Shown: piece by piece, positions 6,958 through 15,316 of the stretch
Position numbering within the stretch: position 1 is the first letter of the stretch
Layout of the letters: every line of letters begins with the position of its first letter
From: Variovorax paradoxus
GTDB taxonomy: Bacteria > Pseudomonadota > Gammaproteobacteria > Burkholderiales > Burkholderiaceae_C
Length of the DNA stretch: 64,000 bases
Assembly (NCBI GenBank): GCA_016806145.1
Contig: CP063166.1
Location: forward strand, 1,054,001 to 1,118,000
Direction of reading: 5' to 3'
Made by a program: the position numbers and the translations under genes
The notes under the pieces: model-generated
What the model saw: only the letters and a program-made list of their open reading frames with translations
Databases searched by the model: none
What the model was told of the DNA's origin: nothing

Positions 6958-8802
6958 ATGCGCCGCGCCGGCGAAGCCATCCCCACCCCCACCTCCTCCC
7001 CACCGCACGCCGGCGGCCACGCGCCAGCGCGCGCCGACCGCTCCGACTGGGCCACGCTGCGGCGTCTCTTTCCCTACCTCTGGGACTACAAATGGCGCGT
7101 GCTGTTCGCGCTGGGCTTCATGGTGGCGGCCAAGGTGGCCAACGTCGGCGTGCCGCTGCTGCTGAAGAACCTGGTCGACACCATGACGCCCAAGCCCGAC
7201 ATGGCGCAGGCGCTGCTCGTGGTGCCGATCGCGCTGCTGGTGGCCTATGGGCTGCTGCGCTTCAGCACCTCGCTGTTCAACGAGCTGCGCGAGCTGATCT
7301 TCGCCAAGGCCACCGAGGGCGCGGCGCGCCGCATCGCGCTCGAGGTGTTCGGCCACCTGCATTCGCTGAGCCTGCGCTTCCACCTCGAGCGCCAGACCGG
7401 CGGCATGACGCGCGACATCGAGCGCGGCACGCGTGGCGTGCATTCGCTGATCTCGATGTCGCTCTACAGCATCGTGCCGACCATCATCGAGCTGGTGCTG
7501 GTGCTCGCCATCCTCGGCGTGAAGTTCGATGCGCTGTTCGTCTGGATCACGCTGGCGGCGCTGGTGCTCTACATCGGCTTCACGGTCACGGTGACCGAGT
7601 GGCGCACCCAGTTCCGCAAGACCATGAACGAGCTCGACTCGCTGGCGCAGAGCCGCGCGGTCGATTCGCTGCTGAACTACGAGACCGTCAAGTACTTCAA
7701 CAACGAGGCCTTCGAGGCCAAGCGCTACGACGCCAGCCTCGACCGCTACCGCAAGGCCGCGATCACCAGCCAGCGCACGCTGAGCATGCTCAACGCGGGC
7801 CAGCAGGCGCTGATCGCGGTCAGCCTGGTGCTGATGCTGTGGCGCGCCACCTCGGGCGTGGTCGAGGGCCGCATGACCCTGGGCGACCTGGTGATGGTCA
7901 ACGCCTTCATGATCCAGCTCTACATCCCGCTCAACTTCCTGGGCGTGATCTACCGCGAGATCAAGCAGAGCCTGACCGACCTCGACAAGATGTTCGTGCT
8001 GATGGAGAAGGAGCGCGAGGTGCGCGACGCGCCCGATGCCCAGCCGCTGGCCGGTGCCGACGCCACGGTGCGCTTCGAGGACGTGAGCTTCGCCTACGAG
8101 GCCGCGCGGCCGATCCTCAGGCACGTGAGCTTCGAGATCCCCGCGGGCAAGACGGTGGCCGTGGTGGGCCCCTCGGGCTCGGGCAAGTCGACCCTGGCGC
8201 GACTGCTCTATCGCTTCTACGACGTGCAGCAGGGCCGCATCACCATCGGCGGCGAGGACATCCGCGCGGTGCAGCAGGCCAGCGTGCGCCGCGCGATCGG
8301 CATCGTGCCGCAGGACACGGTGCTGTTCAACGACACGGTCGAATACAACATCGCCTACGGCCGCCCGGGCGCCACGCGCGAGGAGGTCGAGGAAGCGGCT
8401 CGCGCGGCGCGCATCCACGACTTCATCGCCGCCACGCCGCAGGGCTATGCCACCACGGTGGGCGAGCGCGGCCTGAAGCTGTCGGGTGGCGAGAAGCAGC
8501 GCGTGGCGATCGCGCGCACGCTGCTGAAGAACCCGCCGATCGTGATCTTCGACGAGGCCACCTCGGCGCTCGACTCGGCCAACGAGCGCGCGATCCAGGC
8601 CGAGCTCAAGAGCGCGGCGCAGGACAAGACCACGCTGGTGATCGCGCACCGCCTGTCGACCGTGGTCGACGCGCACGAGATCCTGGTGCTCGAGGCCGGC
8701 GTGATCGTCGAGCGCGGCACCCATGGCGAGCTGCTCGCGAAGCAGGGCCGCTATGCCCAGATGTGGGCTTTGCAGAAGAGCGAGGCGGCGCCGCTGCTCT
8801 AG
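6958..8802 (+). CDS. ATM1-type ABC exporter (fused membrane and ATPase domains)
   Basis: This 614-residue half-transporter has a Pro/Ala-rich N-terminal tail, six membrane segments between about residues 40 and 330, and a C-terminal ATPase. The ATPase shows Walker [10 protein letters not shown] near residue 404, signature LSGGEKQ near 508, Walker B VIFDEATSALD with Asp532 and Glu533, and the switch His in IAHRLST. The membrane domain (NYETVKYFNNEAFEAKRYD) matches the ATM1/HMT1 group. That group exports glutathione-linked sulfur or metal species in mitochondria and in some proteobacteria. The ATG at 6958 is chosen over an upstream in-frame TTG. No adjacent partner gene indicates the substrate. 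Confidence 0.9.
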   Translation: MRRAGEAIPTPTSSPPHAGGHAPARADRSDWATLRRLFPYLWDYKWRVLFALGFMVAAKVANVGVPLLLKNLVDTMTPKPDMAQALLVVPIALLVAYGLLRFSTSLFNELRELIFAKATEGAARRIALEVFGHLHSLSLRFHLERQTGGMTRDIERGTRGVHSLISMSLYSIVPTIIELVLVLAILGVKFDALFVWITLAALVLYIGFTVTVTEWRTQFRKTMNELDSLAQSRAVDSLLNYETVKYFNNEAFEAKRYDASLDRYRKAAITSQRTLSMLNAGQQALIAVSLVLMLWRATSGVVEGRMTLGDLVMVNAFMIQLYIPLNFLGVIYREIKQSLTDLDKMFVLMEKEREVRDAPDAQPLAGADATVRFEDVSFAYEAARPILRHVSFEIPAGKTVAVVGPSGSGKSTLARLLYRFYDVQQGRITIGGEDIRAVQQASVRRAIGIVPQDTVLFNDTVEYNIAYGRPGATREEVEEAARAARIHDFIAATPQGYATTVGERGLKLSGGEKQRVAIARTLLKNPPIVIFDEATSALDSANERAIQAELKSAAQDKTTLVIAHRLSTVVDAHEILVLEAGVIVERGTHGELLAKQGRYAQMWALQKSEAAPLL

Positions 8803-8850
8803 CCCGATCATTGCTTTTTTGTTTTTTCCGAAGACTCCAGGAGTTCAGAC

Positions 8851-9789
8851 GTGTCGACCAAGATTCCCCTGCTGGTGCTCAACAGCCTCTCGAGCGCCCA
8901 CCAGGCCCAGATTGCCGAGCTCTACGACGTGGCCTATGCGCCGGGCGACGAAGCCCGCGCGGCCGCGATCGCCGCGCGCGGCCATGAATTCCGCGCGGTG
9001 CTGACGATCGGCGTGATCGGCATCACGCCGGCCGAGATCGAGGCCATGCCCAAGGTCGAGCTGATCTGCTGCCTGGGCGCGGGCTTCGAGGGCGTGCCGC
9101 TCGAGGTGACCCGCGCGCGCGGCATCGTCACCGCCAACGGCGCCGGCACCAACGACGACTGCGTGGCCGACCATGCCTTCGGCCTGCTGATCGCCATCGT
9201 GCGCGGCTTCCGCACCCTCGACCGCCAGTGCCGCGAAGGCGTGTGGCGCGAGTCGATCCCGCAGCCGCCGAACGTGTCGGGCAAGAAGCTGGGCATCCTC
9301 GGCCTGGGCACCATCGGCCAGAAGATCGCCAAGCGCGCGGCGGGCTTCGACATGGAGATCGGCTATCACAACCGCTCGCCGCGCGAGGGTTCGCCGCACC
9401 GCTACTTCGGCGACCTGAAGTCGCTGGCCACCTGGGCCGACGTGCTGATGCTGGCCGCGCCCGGCGGCGCCGCCACGCGCCACCTGGTGAATGCCGAGGT
9501 GCTCGACGCGATCGGCCCCCGGGGCTACCTGGTGAACATCGGCCGCGGCAGCGTGGTCGACACCGAGGCGCTGGCCGCGGCGCTGCGCGAGAACCGCATC
9601 GCGGGCGCGGCGCTCGACGTCTACGAGAGCGAGCCGAAGCCGCCGCAACAGCTGATCGGCCTCGACAACGTGCTGCTGACGCCGCACCTGGCGGGCTGGT
9701 CGCCCGAGGCGACGCAGAAGTCGGTGGACCATTTCATCGCGAATGCGCAAGGGCACTTCGCGGGGCGCGGCGTGCTCACGCCGGTCTGA
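8851..9789 (+). CDS. D-isomer 2-hydroxyacid dehydrogenase (glyoxylate/hydroxypyruvate reductase-like)
   Basis: This 312-residue NAD(P)-dependent dehydrogenase begins with GTG at 8851 behind a good AGGAG. The Rossmann motif GLGTIGQKIAKRA lies near residue 150. The catalytic signatures follow: LVNIGRGSVVDTEAL, the Arg/Glu-containing ALDVYESEP and TPHLAGWS with the catalytic His. It would reduce a 2-oxoacid such as glyoxylate or hydroxypyruvate to the D-hydroxyacid. It follows the ABC exporter by 48 bases but need not be functionally linked. The exact substrate is not decided by the sequence. Confidence 0.88.
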   Translation: MSTKIPLLVLNSLSSAHQAQIAELYDVAYAPGDEARAAAIAARGHEFRAVLTIGVIGITPAEIEAMPKVELICCLGAGFEGVPLEVTRARGIVTANGAGTNDDCVADHAFGLLIAIVRGFRTLDRQCREGVWRESIPQPPNVSGKKLGILGLGTIGQKIAKRAAGFDMEIGYHNRSPREGSPHRYFGDLKSLATWADVLMLAAPGGAATRHLVNAEVLDAIGPRGYLVNIGRGSVVDTEALAAALRENRIAGAALDVYESEPKPPQQLIGLDNVLLTPHLAGWSPEATQKSVDHFIANAQGHFAGRGVLTPV

Positions 9790-9810
9790 CCGGCTGTTCC
9801 TCCTTCCCCA

Positions 9811-9924
9811 CTTCCTTCCCCGTCTTGGGGAAGGCCGGGATGGGGGCACCGGGCGGTGGATGAGCCTGTAGCGGTCGATGCGCCGCGTGCCCCCACCCCA
9901 ACCCTCCCCCAGCGGGGGAGGGAG
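9811..9924. repeat. Repeat doublet without internal gene (relative of 105-541)
   Basis: The left arm at 9811-9848 matches the repeat at 105-140 with three differences over 38 positions. The right arm at 9889-9924 is an inverted copy with about five differences. Only 40 bases separate the arms, against 365 bases holding the DUF559 gene in the other copy. It lies between two convergent genes and its right edge touches the amidase stop codon. Confidence 0.8.
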
Positions 9925-11367
9925 TCAGGCCAGTACCGGCGGGCGGCGTGAGCCCCACCCACAGGCCTGGTCGTACGCATGCCCGAGCCGCAGCACCTCG
10001 AGGTCCGCATGGATCGGCCCCGCGAGCTGCAGCCCCATCGGCAGGCCCGCTTCGTTGAAGCCCGCGCGCACGTTGAGCGTGGGCAGCCCCGCCAGCGTGA
10101 ACGGCGTGACGATCTCCATCCAGCGGTGGTAGGTGTCGCTCGGCACGCCGGCCACCTGCGCGGGCCAGTGCAGTTCGGCGTCGAAGGGGAAGACCTGCGC
10201 GGTCGGCGCCAGCACGAAGTCGAAGCGCTCGAACAGCGACAGGAAGGCGCGGTAGACGTTCGAGCGCCACACCGAGGCCTGGAACAGCGAGGCGGCATCG
10301 AGGTGCCGGCTCTGCTCGATCTCCCAGCGCGCCTCGGGCTTGAGCTGCTCGATCAGCGCGGGCGTGTTCATGTAGGCACCGAGCTTGCCGCCCACCAGCA
10401 GCTGGCGCAGCCGCAGCCAGGCGCTCCAGTTGTGGGCGCGCGGCACGTCGAGGGTGCAGGGCTCGACCTCGCAGCCCAGCGCGCGGAAGGTGGCGAGCGC
10501 GCTCTCGCCGAGCGCGAGCACGCCGGGCTCGAGCGGCAGGTCGTTCCAGATGCTGCCGAGCCAGCCGATGCGCAGGCCGCGCACCTCGCCCTCGATCCGC
10601 AAGTCGTCGGGCGCGGGCAGGGCGTGCGGCGAGGACAGCGGCACGCGGCCGTCGAAGCCGGCCTGCACCGAGAGCAGCCGCGCGGTGTCCTCCACCGTGC
10701 GCGCCATCGGGCCTTCGCAACCGAGCTGCTGGAAGAACAGCTCCTCGTCGGGATCGCCGGGCACGCGCCCGCGCGAGGGCCGCATGCCGATCACGTTGTT
10801 GAAGGCCGCCGGGTTGCGCAGCGAACCCATCATGTCGCTGCCGTCGGCCACCGGCAGCATGCCGAGCGCCAGGGCCACGGCCGCGCCGCCGCTGCTGCCG
10901 CCCGCGCTGCGCTCGGGCGCGTAGGCGTTGCGCGTGGTGCCGAACACCGTGTTGTAGGTGTGCGAGCCGAGGCCGAACTCGGGCGTGTTGGTCTTGCCGA
11001 TGACGATCGCGCCGGCCGCGCGCATGCGCGCCACGTGCAGGCTGTCGGTGCGCGCGGGCGTGCGCGGCGGCAAGGGCGAGCCCTTCGAGGTCGGCAGGCC
11101 GGCCGCGTGGCTCAGGTCCTTCACCGCGAGCGGGAAGCCGTGCATCCAGCCGCGGCGCTCGCCGCGCGCCAGCTCGGCGTCGCGCTGGTCGGCCTCGGCC
11201 AGCAGCGCCGCGGGGTCCCGCAGCGAGACGATGGCGTTGAAGCGCGGGTTCAGGGCGTCGATGCGCGCGAGCGTGGCTCGCATGAGCTCGCGGCACGAGA
11301 GGCCGCGATCGGCGATACGACGGGAAAGCTCGGTGGCGCTGAGGTCGAGGAAGTCGTCGGTGGGCAT
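9925..11367 (-). CDS. Amidase (amidase signature family)
   Basis: This 480-residue protein carries the complete amidase signature: the catalytic Lys in AVKDLSHAAG, the Gly/Ser-rich GGSSGGAAVALALGM, and the nucleophile Ser in GSDMMGSLRNPA. It hydrolyses a C-N amide bond; the substrate is unknown. The start at 11367 is chosen because family alignment begins at DFLDLSATELSRRI, although the frame is open upstream into the divergent LysR gene. The neighbouring LysR-type gene, divergently arranged with about 110 bases between, is a candidate regulator. The 3' end abuts a dispersed repeat. Confidence 0.9.
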   Translation of the reverse strand: MPTDDFLDLSATELSRRIADRGLSCRELMRATLARIDALNPRFNAIVSLRDPAALLAEADQRDAELARGERRGWMHGFPLAVKDLSHAAGLPTSKGSPLPPRTPARTDSLHVARMRAAGAIVIGKTNTPEFGLGSHTYNTVFGTTRNAYAPERSAGGSSGGAAVALALGMLPVADGSDMMGSLRNPAAFNNVIGMRPSRGRVPGDPDEELFFQQLGCEGPMARTVEDTARLLSVQAGFDGRVPLSSPHALPAPDDLRIEGEVRGLRIGWLGSIWNDLPLEPGVLALGESALATFRALGCEVEPCTLDVPRAHNWSAWLRLRQLLVGGKLGAYMNTPALIEQLKPEARWEIEQSRHLDAASLFQASVWRSNVYRAFLSLFERFDFVLAPTAQVFPFDAELHWPAQVAGVPSDTYHRWMEIVTPFTLAGLPTLNVRAGFNEAGLPMGLQLAGPIHADLEVLRLGHAYDQACGWGSRRPPVLA

Positions 11368-11476
11368 GGCATGGAGGGAGGGAAGGGCGAGCCGCCAGTA
11401 TGTGGCAGCCGGGCGCGGGTTGTCCCCGAGCGCCGCCGGCCGCGGCTTCGCGCGCGGCGGCACATAATCGCCCGCC

Positions 11477-12463
11477 ATGGAAACCAAGTGGCTCGAAGAC
11501 TTCATCAGCCTGGCCGAGACGCGCAGCTTCAGCCGCTCCGCCCAGTTGCGGCACGTGACCCAGCCGGCGTTCTCGCGGCGCATCCAGGCGCTGGAGGGCT
11601 GGGCCGGCACCGACCTCGTCGATCGCAGCTCCTATCCCACGCGGCTCACGCCCGCGGGCCAGACGCTCTACAGCCAGGCGATCGAGATGCTGCAGGCGCT
11701 GCAGAGCACGCGCGCCATGCTGCGCGGCCATTCGGCCGCCGGGCAGGACGTGATCGAGTTCGCGATCCCGCACACGCTGGCCTTCACCTTCTTCCCCTCG
11801 TGGGTCACCAGCCTGCGCGAGCACTTCGGCCCGATCAAGAGCCGGCTGATCGCGCTCAACGTGCACGACGCCGTGCTGCGGCTGGTCGAGGGCAGCTGCG
11901 ACCTGCTGATCGCCTACCACCACCCCTCGCAGCCGCTGCAGCTCGACGCCAACAAGTACGAGATGGTGAGCCTGGGCGAGGAGACCGTGGCGCCCTGGGT
12001 CAAGGCCGACGCCGAGGGCGCGCCGCGCTACCGGCTGCCGGGCCGTGCCGGCCAGCCGCTGCCCTACCTGGGCTATGCGCCGGGCGCCTACCTGGGGCGC
12101 GTGGTCGACCAGCTGCTCAAGGAATCGGGCACCGCGATCCACCTCGACCGGGTCTACGAGACCGACATGGCCGAGGGCCTGAAGGTGATGGCGCTCGAGG
12201 GCCATGGCATCGCCTTCCTGCCGCAGAGCGCGGTGCGCAAGGAGGTGCGCATGCGCAAGCTGGTGAGCGCGCTGCCGCCCGAGATCGACCGGCTCGAGGC
12301 CACGATGGAGATCCGCGCCTACCGCGAGCGCCCGCAGGCGCCGCTGCAGCCGCGCGCGGGCGGCCGGGCCGCGGCCAAGGCCGCCGGGCTCGAGTCGCTG
12401 CAGCCCAAGAGCTCGGCCGACGCGCTGTGGTCGTACCTCGTCGGCACCCAGCCGCCGCGCTGA
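11477..12463 (+). CDS. LysR-family regulator, HypT/YjiE-like
   Basis: This 328-residue protein has an N-terminal winged helix (KWLEDFISLAETRSFSRSA ... QPAFSRRIQALE) and a LysR effector-binding domain. The N-terminus resembles the HypT/YjiE subgroup, which in E. coli responds to hypochlorite; that function is not shown here. It is divergent from the amidase and lies upstream of aspA in the same direction, so it could control either. The C-terminal tail from about residue 290 is Ala/Arg-rich and longer than usual. Confidence 0.85.
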   Translation: METKWLEDFISLAETRSFSRSAQLRHVTQPAFSRRIQALEGWAGTDLVDRSSYPTRLTPAGQTLYSQAIEMLQALQSTRAMLRGHSAAGQDVIEFAIPHTLAFTFFPSWVTSLREHFGPIKSRLIALNVHDAVLRLVEGSCDLLIAYHHPSQPLQLDANKYEMVSLGEETVAPWVKADAEGAPRYRLPGRAGQPLPYLGYAPGAYLGRVVDQLLKESGTAIHLDRVYETDMAEGLKVMALEGHGIAFLPQSAVRKEVRMRKLVSALPPEIDRLEATMEIRAYRERPQAPLQPRAGGRAAAKAAGLESLQPKSSADALWSYLVGTQPPR

Positions 12464-12532
12464 TTCCGGGGCCTCGTAGGGGGCGCGCCACTGGTCGGGC
12501 CGGTCGTTTGGGTATAGCCTTTGGCGACGGGT

Positions 12533-12547
12533 TTGTGCACTGCACAA
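12533..12547. promoter_or_regulatory. Perfect 15-base palindrome upstream of aspA (candidate operator)
   Basis: TTGTGCACTGCACAA is a perfect 7-1-7 dyad, followed three bases later by TATAAA (12550-12555), a possible -10 element. No good -35 hexamer is found at the right distance, which would fit a promoter that depends on an activator. The shape is compatible with GntR/FCD-type or other dimeric regulators. The cognate protein is unknown. Confidence 0.45.
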
Positions 12548-12587
12548 TCTATAAAAGTCAGGCATAAGTGTTCCCGTAAACAGCATT

Positions 12588-12666
12588 GGCGTCCGTGCCA
12601 TGACGCCCCTACAGTCCGGGCAGTTTTTCGGCCGCGCGTCGAACGACCGCAACTCCATGGCACGCG
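12588..12666 (+). promoter_or_regulatory. aspA leader: hairpin whose loop can pair with the terminator stem
   Basis: The leader contains GGCGTC (12588-12593), an 8-base loop CGTGCCAT (12594-12601) and GACGCC (12602-12607), which together form a hairpin. The loop is perfectly complementary to ATGGCACG at 12657-12664. That segment includes most of the 5' half of the terminator stem just upstream of aspA. The pseudoknot and the terminator are therefore mutually exclusive, an architecture expected of an attenuator or riboswitch-like element. I do not recognise a known RNA class. No ligand is implied by the sequence. Confidence 0.45.
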
Positions 12667-12684
12667 TTCTCGCGTGCTTTTTTT
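12660..12684 (+). terminator. Intrinsic terminator in the aspA leader
   Basis: Stem GCACGCG / CGCGTGC with loop TTCT is followed by seven T residues (12678-12684). It ends 16 bases before the aspA start and 5 bases before its Shine-Dalgarno region. It could end LysR transcription or, more interestingly, regulate read-through into aspA. Confidence 0.8.
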
Positions 12685-12700
12685 CAGCCGAGAGGTGGGT

Positions 12701-14155
12701 ATGGGCTCCAACTTCAGAACCGAACACGACTTTCTCGGCGAGAAGCAGATTCCCGCCGTCGCCTACTGGGGCGTGCACACGGCCCGGGCGGTCGAGAACT
12801 TCGCGATCTCCGGCACCCGCGTGTCGGCCATGCCCGACCTGGTGCGCGCGCTGGCCTTCGTGAAGAAGGCCGCCACGCGCGCCAATGCCGACCTCGGCGC
12901 GATCGACCGCGACCGCGCGGCCGCGATCATCCTGGCCTGCGACGACCTGATCGAGGGCAAGCTGCTCGACGAGTTCGTGGTCGACGTGATCCAGGGCGGC
13001 GCCGGCACCTCGACCAACATGAACGCCAACGAGGTCATCTGCAACCTCGCGCTCGAGAAGCTCGGCCACGAGAAGGGCCGCTACGACGTGCTGCATCCCA
13101 ACGACCACGTCAACGCCTCGCAGAGCACCAACGACGTCTACCCGACCGCCGTGCGGCTGGCGCTGTGGTTCGCGATCGGCAAGCTGCTCGAGGCCATGGC
13201 AGCGCTGCGCCGCAGCTTCGAGGCCAAGGCGCTCGAGTTCAAGGACGTGCTCAAGATCGGCCGCACCCAGCTGCAGGACGCGGTGCCGATGACCCTGGGC
13301 CAGGAGTTCCTGACCTACGCCATCATGATCGGCGAGGACGAGGCCCGCCTCGGCGAGGCCCGCGCGCTGATCGAGGAGATCAACCTCGGCGCCACCGCCA
13401 TCGGCACCGGCATCAACGCGCCGCACGGCTATGCCAACCTGGCCTGCCAGTACCTGGCCGAGCAGACCGGCGTGCCGCTCAAGCAGGCCGCCAACCTGAT
13501 CGAGGCCACGCAGGACACCGGCGCCTTCGTGCAGCTGTCGGGCGTGCTCAAGCGCGTGGCCACCAAGCTCAGCAAGACCTGCAACGACCTGCGGCTGCTC
13601 TCGAGCGGCCCGCAGGCCGGCTTCGGCGAGATCCGGTTGCCCGCGCGGCAGGCCGGCTCGTCGATCATGCCGGGCAAGGTCAACCCGGTGATCCCGGAGG
13701 TGATGAACCAGGTGGCCTTCGAGGTGATCGGCAACGACATCACCGTGACCATGGCGTCCGAAGCCGGCCAGCTGCAGCTCAACGCCTTCGAGCCGATCAT
13801 GGGCTGGAGCCTGTTCAAGAGCATCAAGCACCTGGGCAACGCCTGCAACACCCTGCAGCTCCACTGCGTCGATGGCATCGAGGCCAACCGCGAGTTCCTC
13901 GCCAAGCGGGTGCGCGAATCGGTCACGCTGGTCACCGCGCTCAATCCGCTGATCGGCTACGAGAAGGCCGCGCTGATCGCCAAGACCGCGCTGGCCACGG
14001 GCGGACCGATCGACCTGGTCGCCGAATCGCTGGGCATCATGACGCGCGCCGAGATGGACGCGCTGCTCGTTCCGGAGAACCTGACCCAGCCCGTGCGGCT
14101 GTCCGTGCCGGTGCCGCTGGCCGCGGAACCGTCGGGCACAAAGGCTGCTTTGTGA
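12701..14155 (+). CDS. aspA: Aspartate ammonia-lyase
   Basis: This 484-residue enzyme of the fumarase/aspartase superfamily deaminates L-aspartate to fumarate and ammonia. The N-terminus RTEHDFLGEKQIPAVAYWGVHTARAVENF is the aspartase signature. The flexible catalytic loop GSSIMPGKVNP places the base at Ser320-Ser321. ATG 12701 follows GAGAGGTG by a few bases and matches the family start; the frame is open upstream through the leader but lacks family similarity there. It is followed by a Glu/Asp importer (gltIJKL), so the neighbourhood supports uptake and catabolism of acidic amino acids. The leader holds an attenuator-like structure. Confidence 0.95.
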   Translation: MGSNFRTEHDFLGEKQIPAVAYWGVHTARAVENFAISGTRVSAMPDLVRALAFVKKAATRANADLGAIDRDRAAAIILACDDLIEGKLLDEFVVDVIQGGAGTSTNMNANEVICNLALEKLGHEKGRYDVLHPNDHVNASQSTNDVYPTAVRLALWFAIGKLLEAMAALRRSFEAKALEFKDVLKIGRTQLQDAVPMTLGQEFLTYAIMIGEDEARLGEARALIEEINLGATAIGTGINAPHGYANLACQYLAEQTGVPLKQAANLIEATQDTGAFVQLSGVLKRVATKLSKTCNDLRLLSSGPQAGFGEIRLPARQAGSSIMPGKVNPVIPEVMNQVAFEVIGNDITVTMASEAGQLQLNAFEPIMGWSLFKSIKHLGNACNTLQLHCVDGIEANREFLAKRVRESVTLVTALNPLIGYEKAALIAKTALATGGPIDLVAESLGIMTRAEMDALLVPENLTQPVRLSVPVPLAAEPSGTKAAL

Positions 14156-14323
14156 AAGCCGGACAATGCCAATTCCAGTGTCCGCACCAGCCAGGCGCCT
14201 TATGCGCCCGCCCGGTGCGCGGCTCGGGGAAAATGCACCGGGTTGGTCCGGGTATTCCCCCGAGACATCCTGTCTAGAATTTCGTTGTATCTCTCATTTC
14301 CGTCACCCTCAGGAGTTTTCCGT

Positions 14324-15223
14324 ATGAAAAAGCAAGTACTGGCATTGGCAATCGCGGCGCTGACCGCCGGCGGCGCGATGGCGCAGGCCAATGACACGCT
14401 GGCCAAGATCAAGGCATCGGGCGTCATCACCGAAGGTGTGCGTGAATCCTCGGGTCTGTCGTACACGCTGGGCAACGGCCAATACACCGGCTTCCACTAC
14501 GACGTCTGCGCCAACATCATCAAGGACCTCGAGAAGGCCGCCGGCAAGAAGCTCGAAGTCAAGTACCAGCCCGTGACCTCGCAGAACCGCATCCCGCTGG
14601 TGCAGAACGGCACCGTCGACATCGAGTGCGGCTCCACCACCAACAACGCCACGCGCCAGAAGGACGTGGCCTTCGGCGTGACCACCTACGTCGAGGAAAC
14701 CAAGATCGTCGTGAAGGCGAACTCGGGCATCAACTCGCTGGCCGACCTGAAGGACAAGACCGTCGCCACCACCACCGGCACCACGCCGCTGCAGACCGTG
14801 CGCAAGCAGAAGCGCGCCGAGAACCTGACCTTCAAGGAGGTCTACGGCAAGGACCACTCCGACAGCTTCCTGCTGCTCGAGACCGGCCGTGCCGACGCCT
14901 TCGTGATGGACGGCTCGATCCTGGCCGCGCTGGCCGCCAAGTCGAAGTCGCCGAAGGACTACAAGATCCTGAACGACGTGCTCGCCGTCGAGCCCATCGC
15001 CATCATGATCCGCAAGGACGACCCCGCTTTCAAGAAGGCCGTGGACGACAGCATCAAGGCCCAGGCCAAGTCGGGCGAACTCGCCAAGCTCTACGACAAG
15101 TGGTTCCTGAAGCCGATCCCCCCGGCAAACGTCACCATCAACCTGCCGCTGGGCGAAGCCACCAAGAACGCATGGGCCAACCCGAACGACAAGCCCGCTG
15201 AAGAGTACGTGACCAAGGAATAA
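14324..15223 (+). CDS. gltI: Glutamate/aspartate ABC transporter periplasmic binding protein
   Basis: This 299-residue secreted protein has a signal peptide (MKKQVLALAIAALTAGGAMA). It is followed by a SBP_bac_3 domain with KIKASGVITEGVRESSGLSY, the GltI-type FHYDVCANI, and the ligand-binding CGSTTNNATRQKDVAF. It binds Glu/Asp in the periplasm for GltJKL. The start is supported by AGGAG 8 bases upstream. It begins the gltIJKL set and lies 168 bases after aspA. A terminator follows it, so the binding protein is probably made in excess over the membrane parts. Confidence 0.93.
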   Translation: MKKQVLALAIAALTAGGAMAQANDTLAKIKASGVITEGVRESSGLSYTLGNGQYTGFHYDVCANIIKDLEKAAGKKLEVKYQPVTSQNRIPLVQNGTVDIECGSTTNNATRQKDVAFGVTTYVEETKIVVKANSGINSLADLKDKTVATTTGTTPLQTVRKQKRAENLTFKEVYGKDHSDSFLLLETGRADAFVMDGSILAALAAKSKSPKDYKILNDVLAVEPIAIMIRKDDPAFKKAVDDSIKAQAKSGELAKLYDKWFLKPIPPANVTINLPLGEATKNAWANPNDKPAEEYVTKE

Positions 15224-15246
15224 GCGTCGCGTCGCTGCGTGAATGA

Positions 15247-15277
15247 CGCCCACCTTTCGCGGTGGGCGTTTCTTTTC
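15247..15277 (+). terminator. Terminator-like hairpin between gltI and gltJ
   Basis: CGCCCACC / GGTGGGCG form an 8-base-pair stem with a 6-base loop, followed by TTTCTTTTC. Its location inside an ABC operon is typical of partial terminators that raise the ratio of binding protein to permease. Confidence 0.75.
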
Positions 15278-15316
15278 AGGGACTGATTTTCGGAAGAAGG
15301 CGAAGGAGTAAGAAAA

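Noticed and set aside
12600..12863. Short ATG-started frame in the aspA leader as a leader peptide
   Set aside because: It runs far into aspA in another frame, has no Shine-Dalgarno and no run of regulatory codons. The RNA pairing explains the region better.
9776..13864. A very long open frame on the minus strand (over 1,300 codons)
   Set aside because: It is the antisense shadow of the LysR and aspA genes merged with an off-frame of the amidase. High GC leaves such frames open. It has no domain signatures and is Arg/Ala/His-rich.
14221..14323. Sigma-70 promoter for gltI around TAGAAT at 14275-14280
   Set aside because: No acceptable -35 hexamer at normal spacing was found, so I did not list it as a feature.
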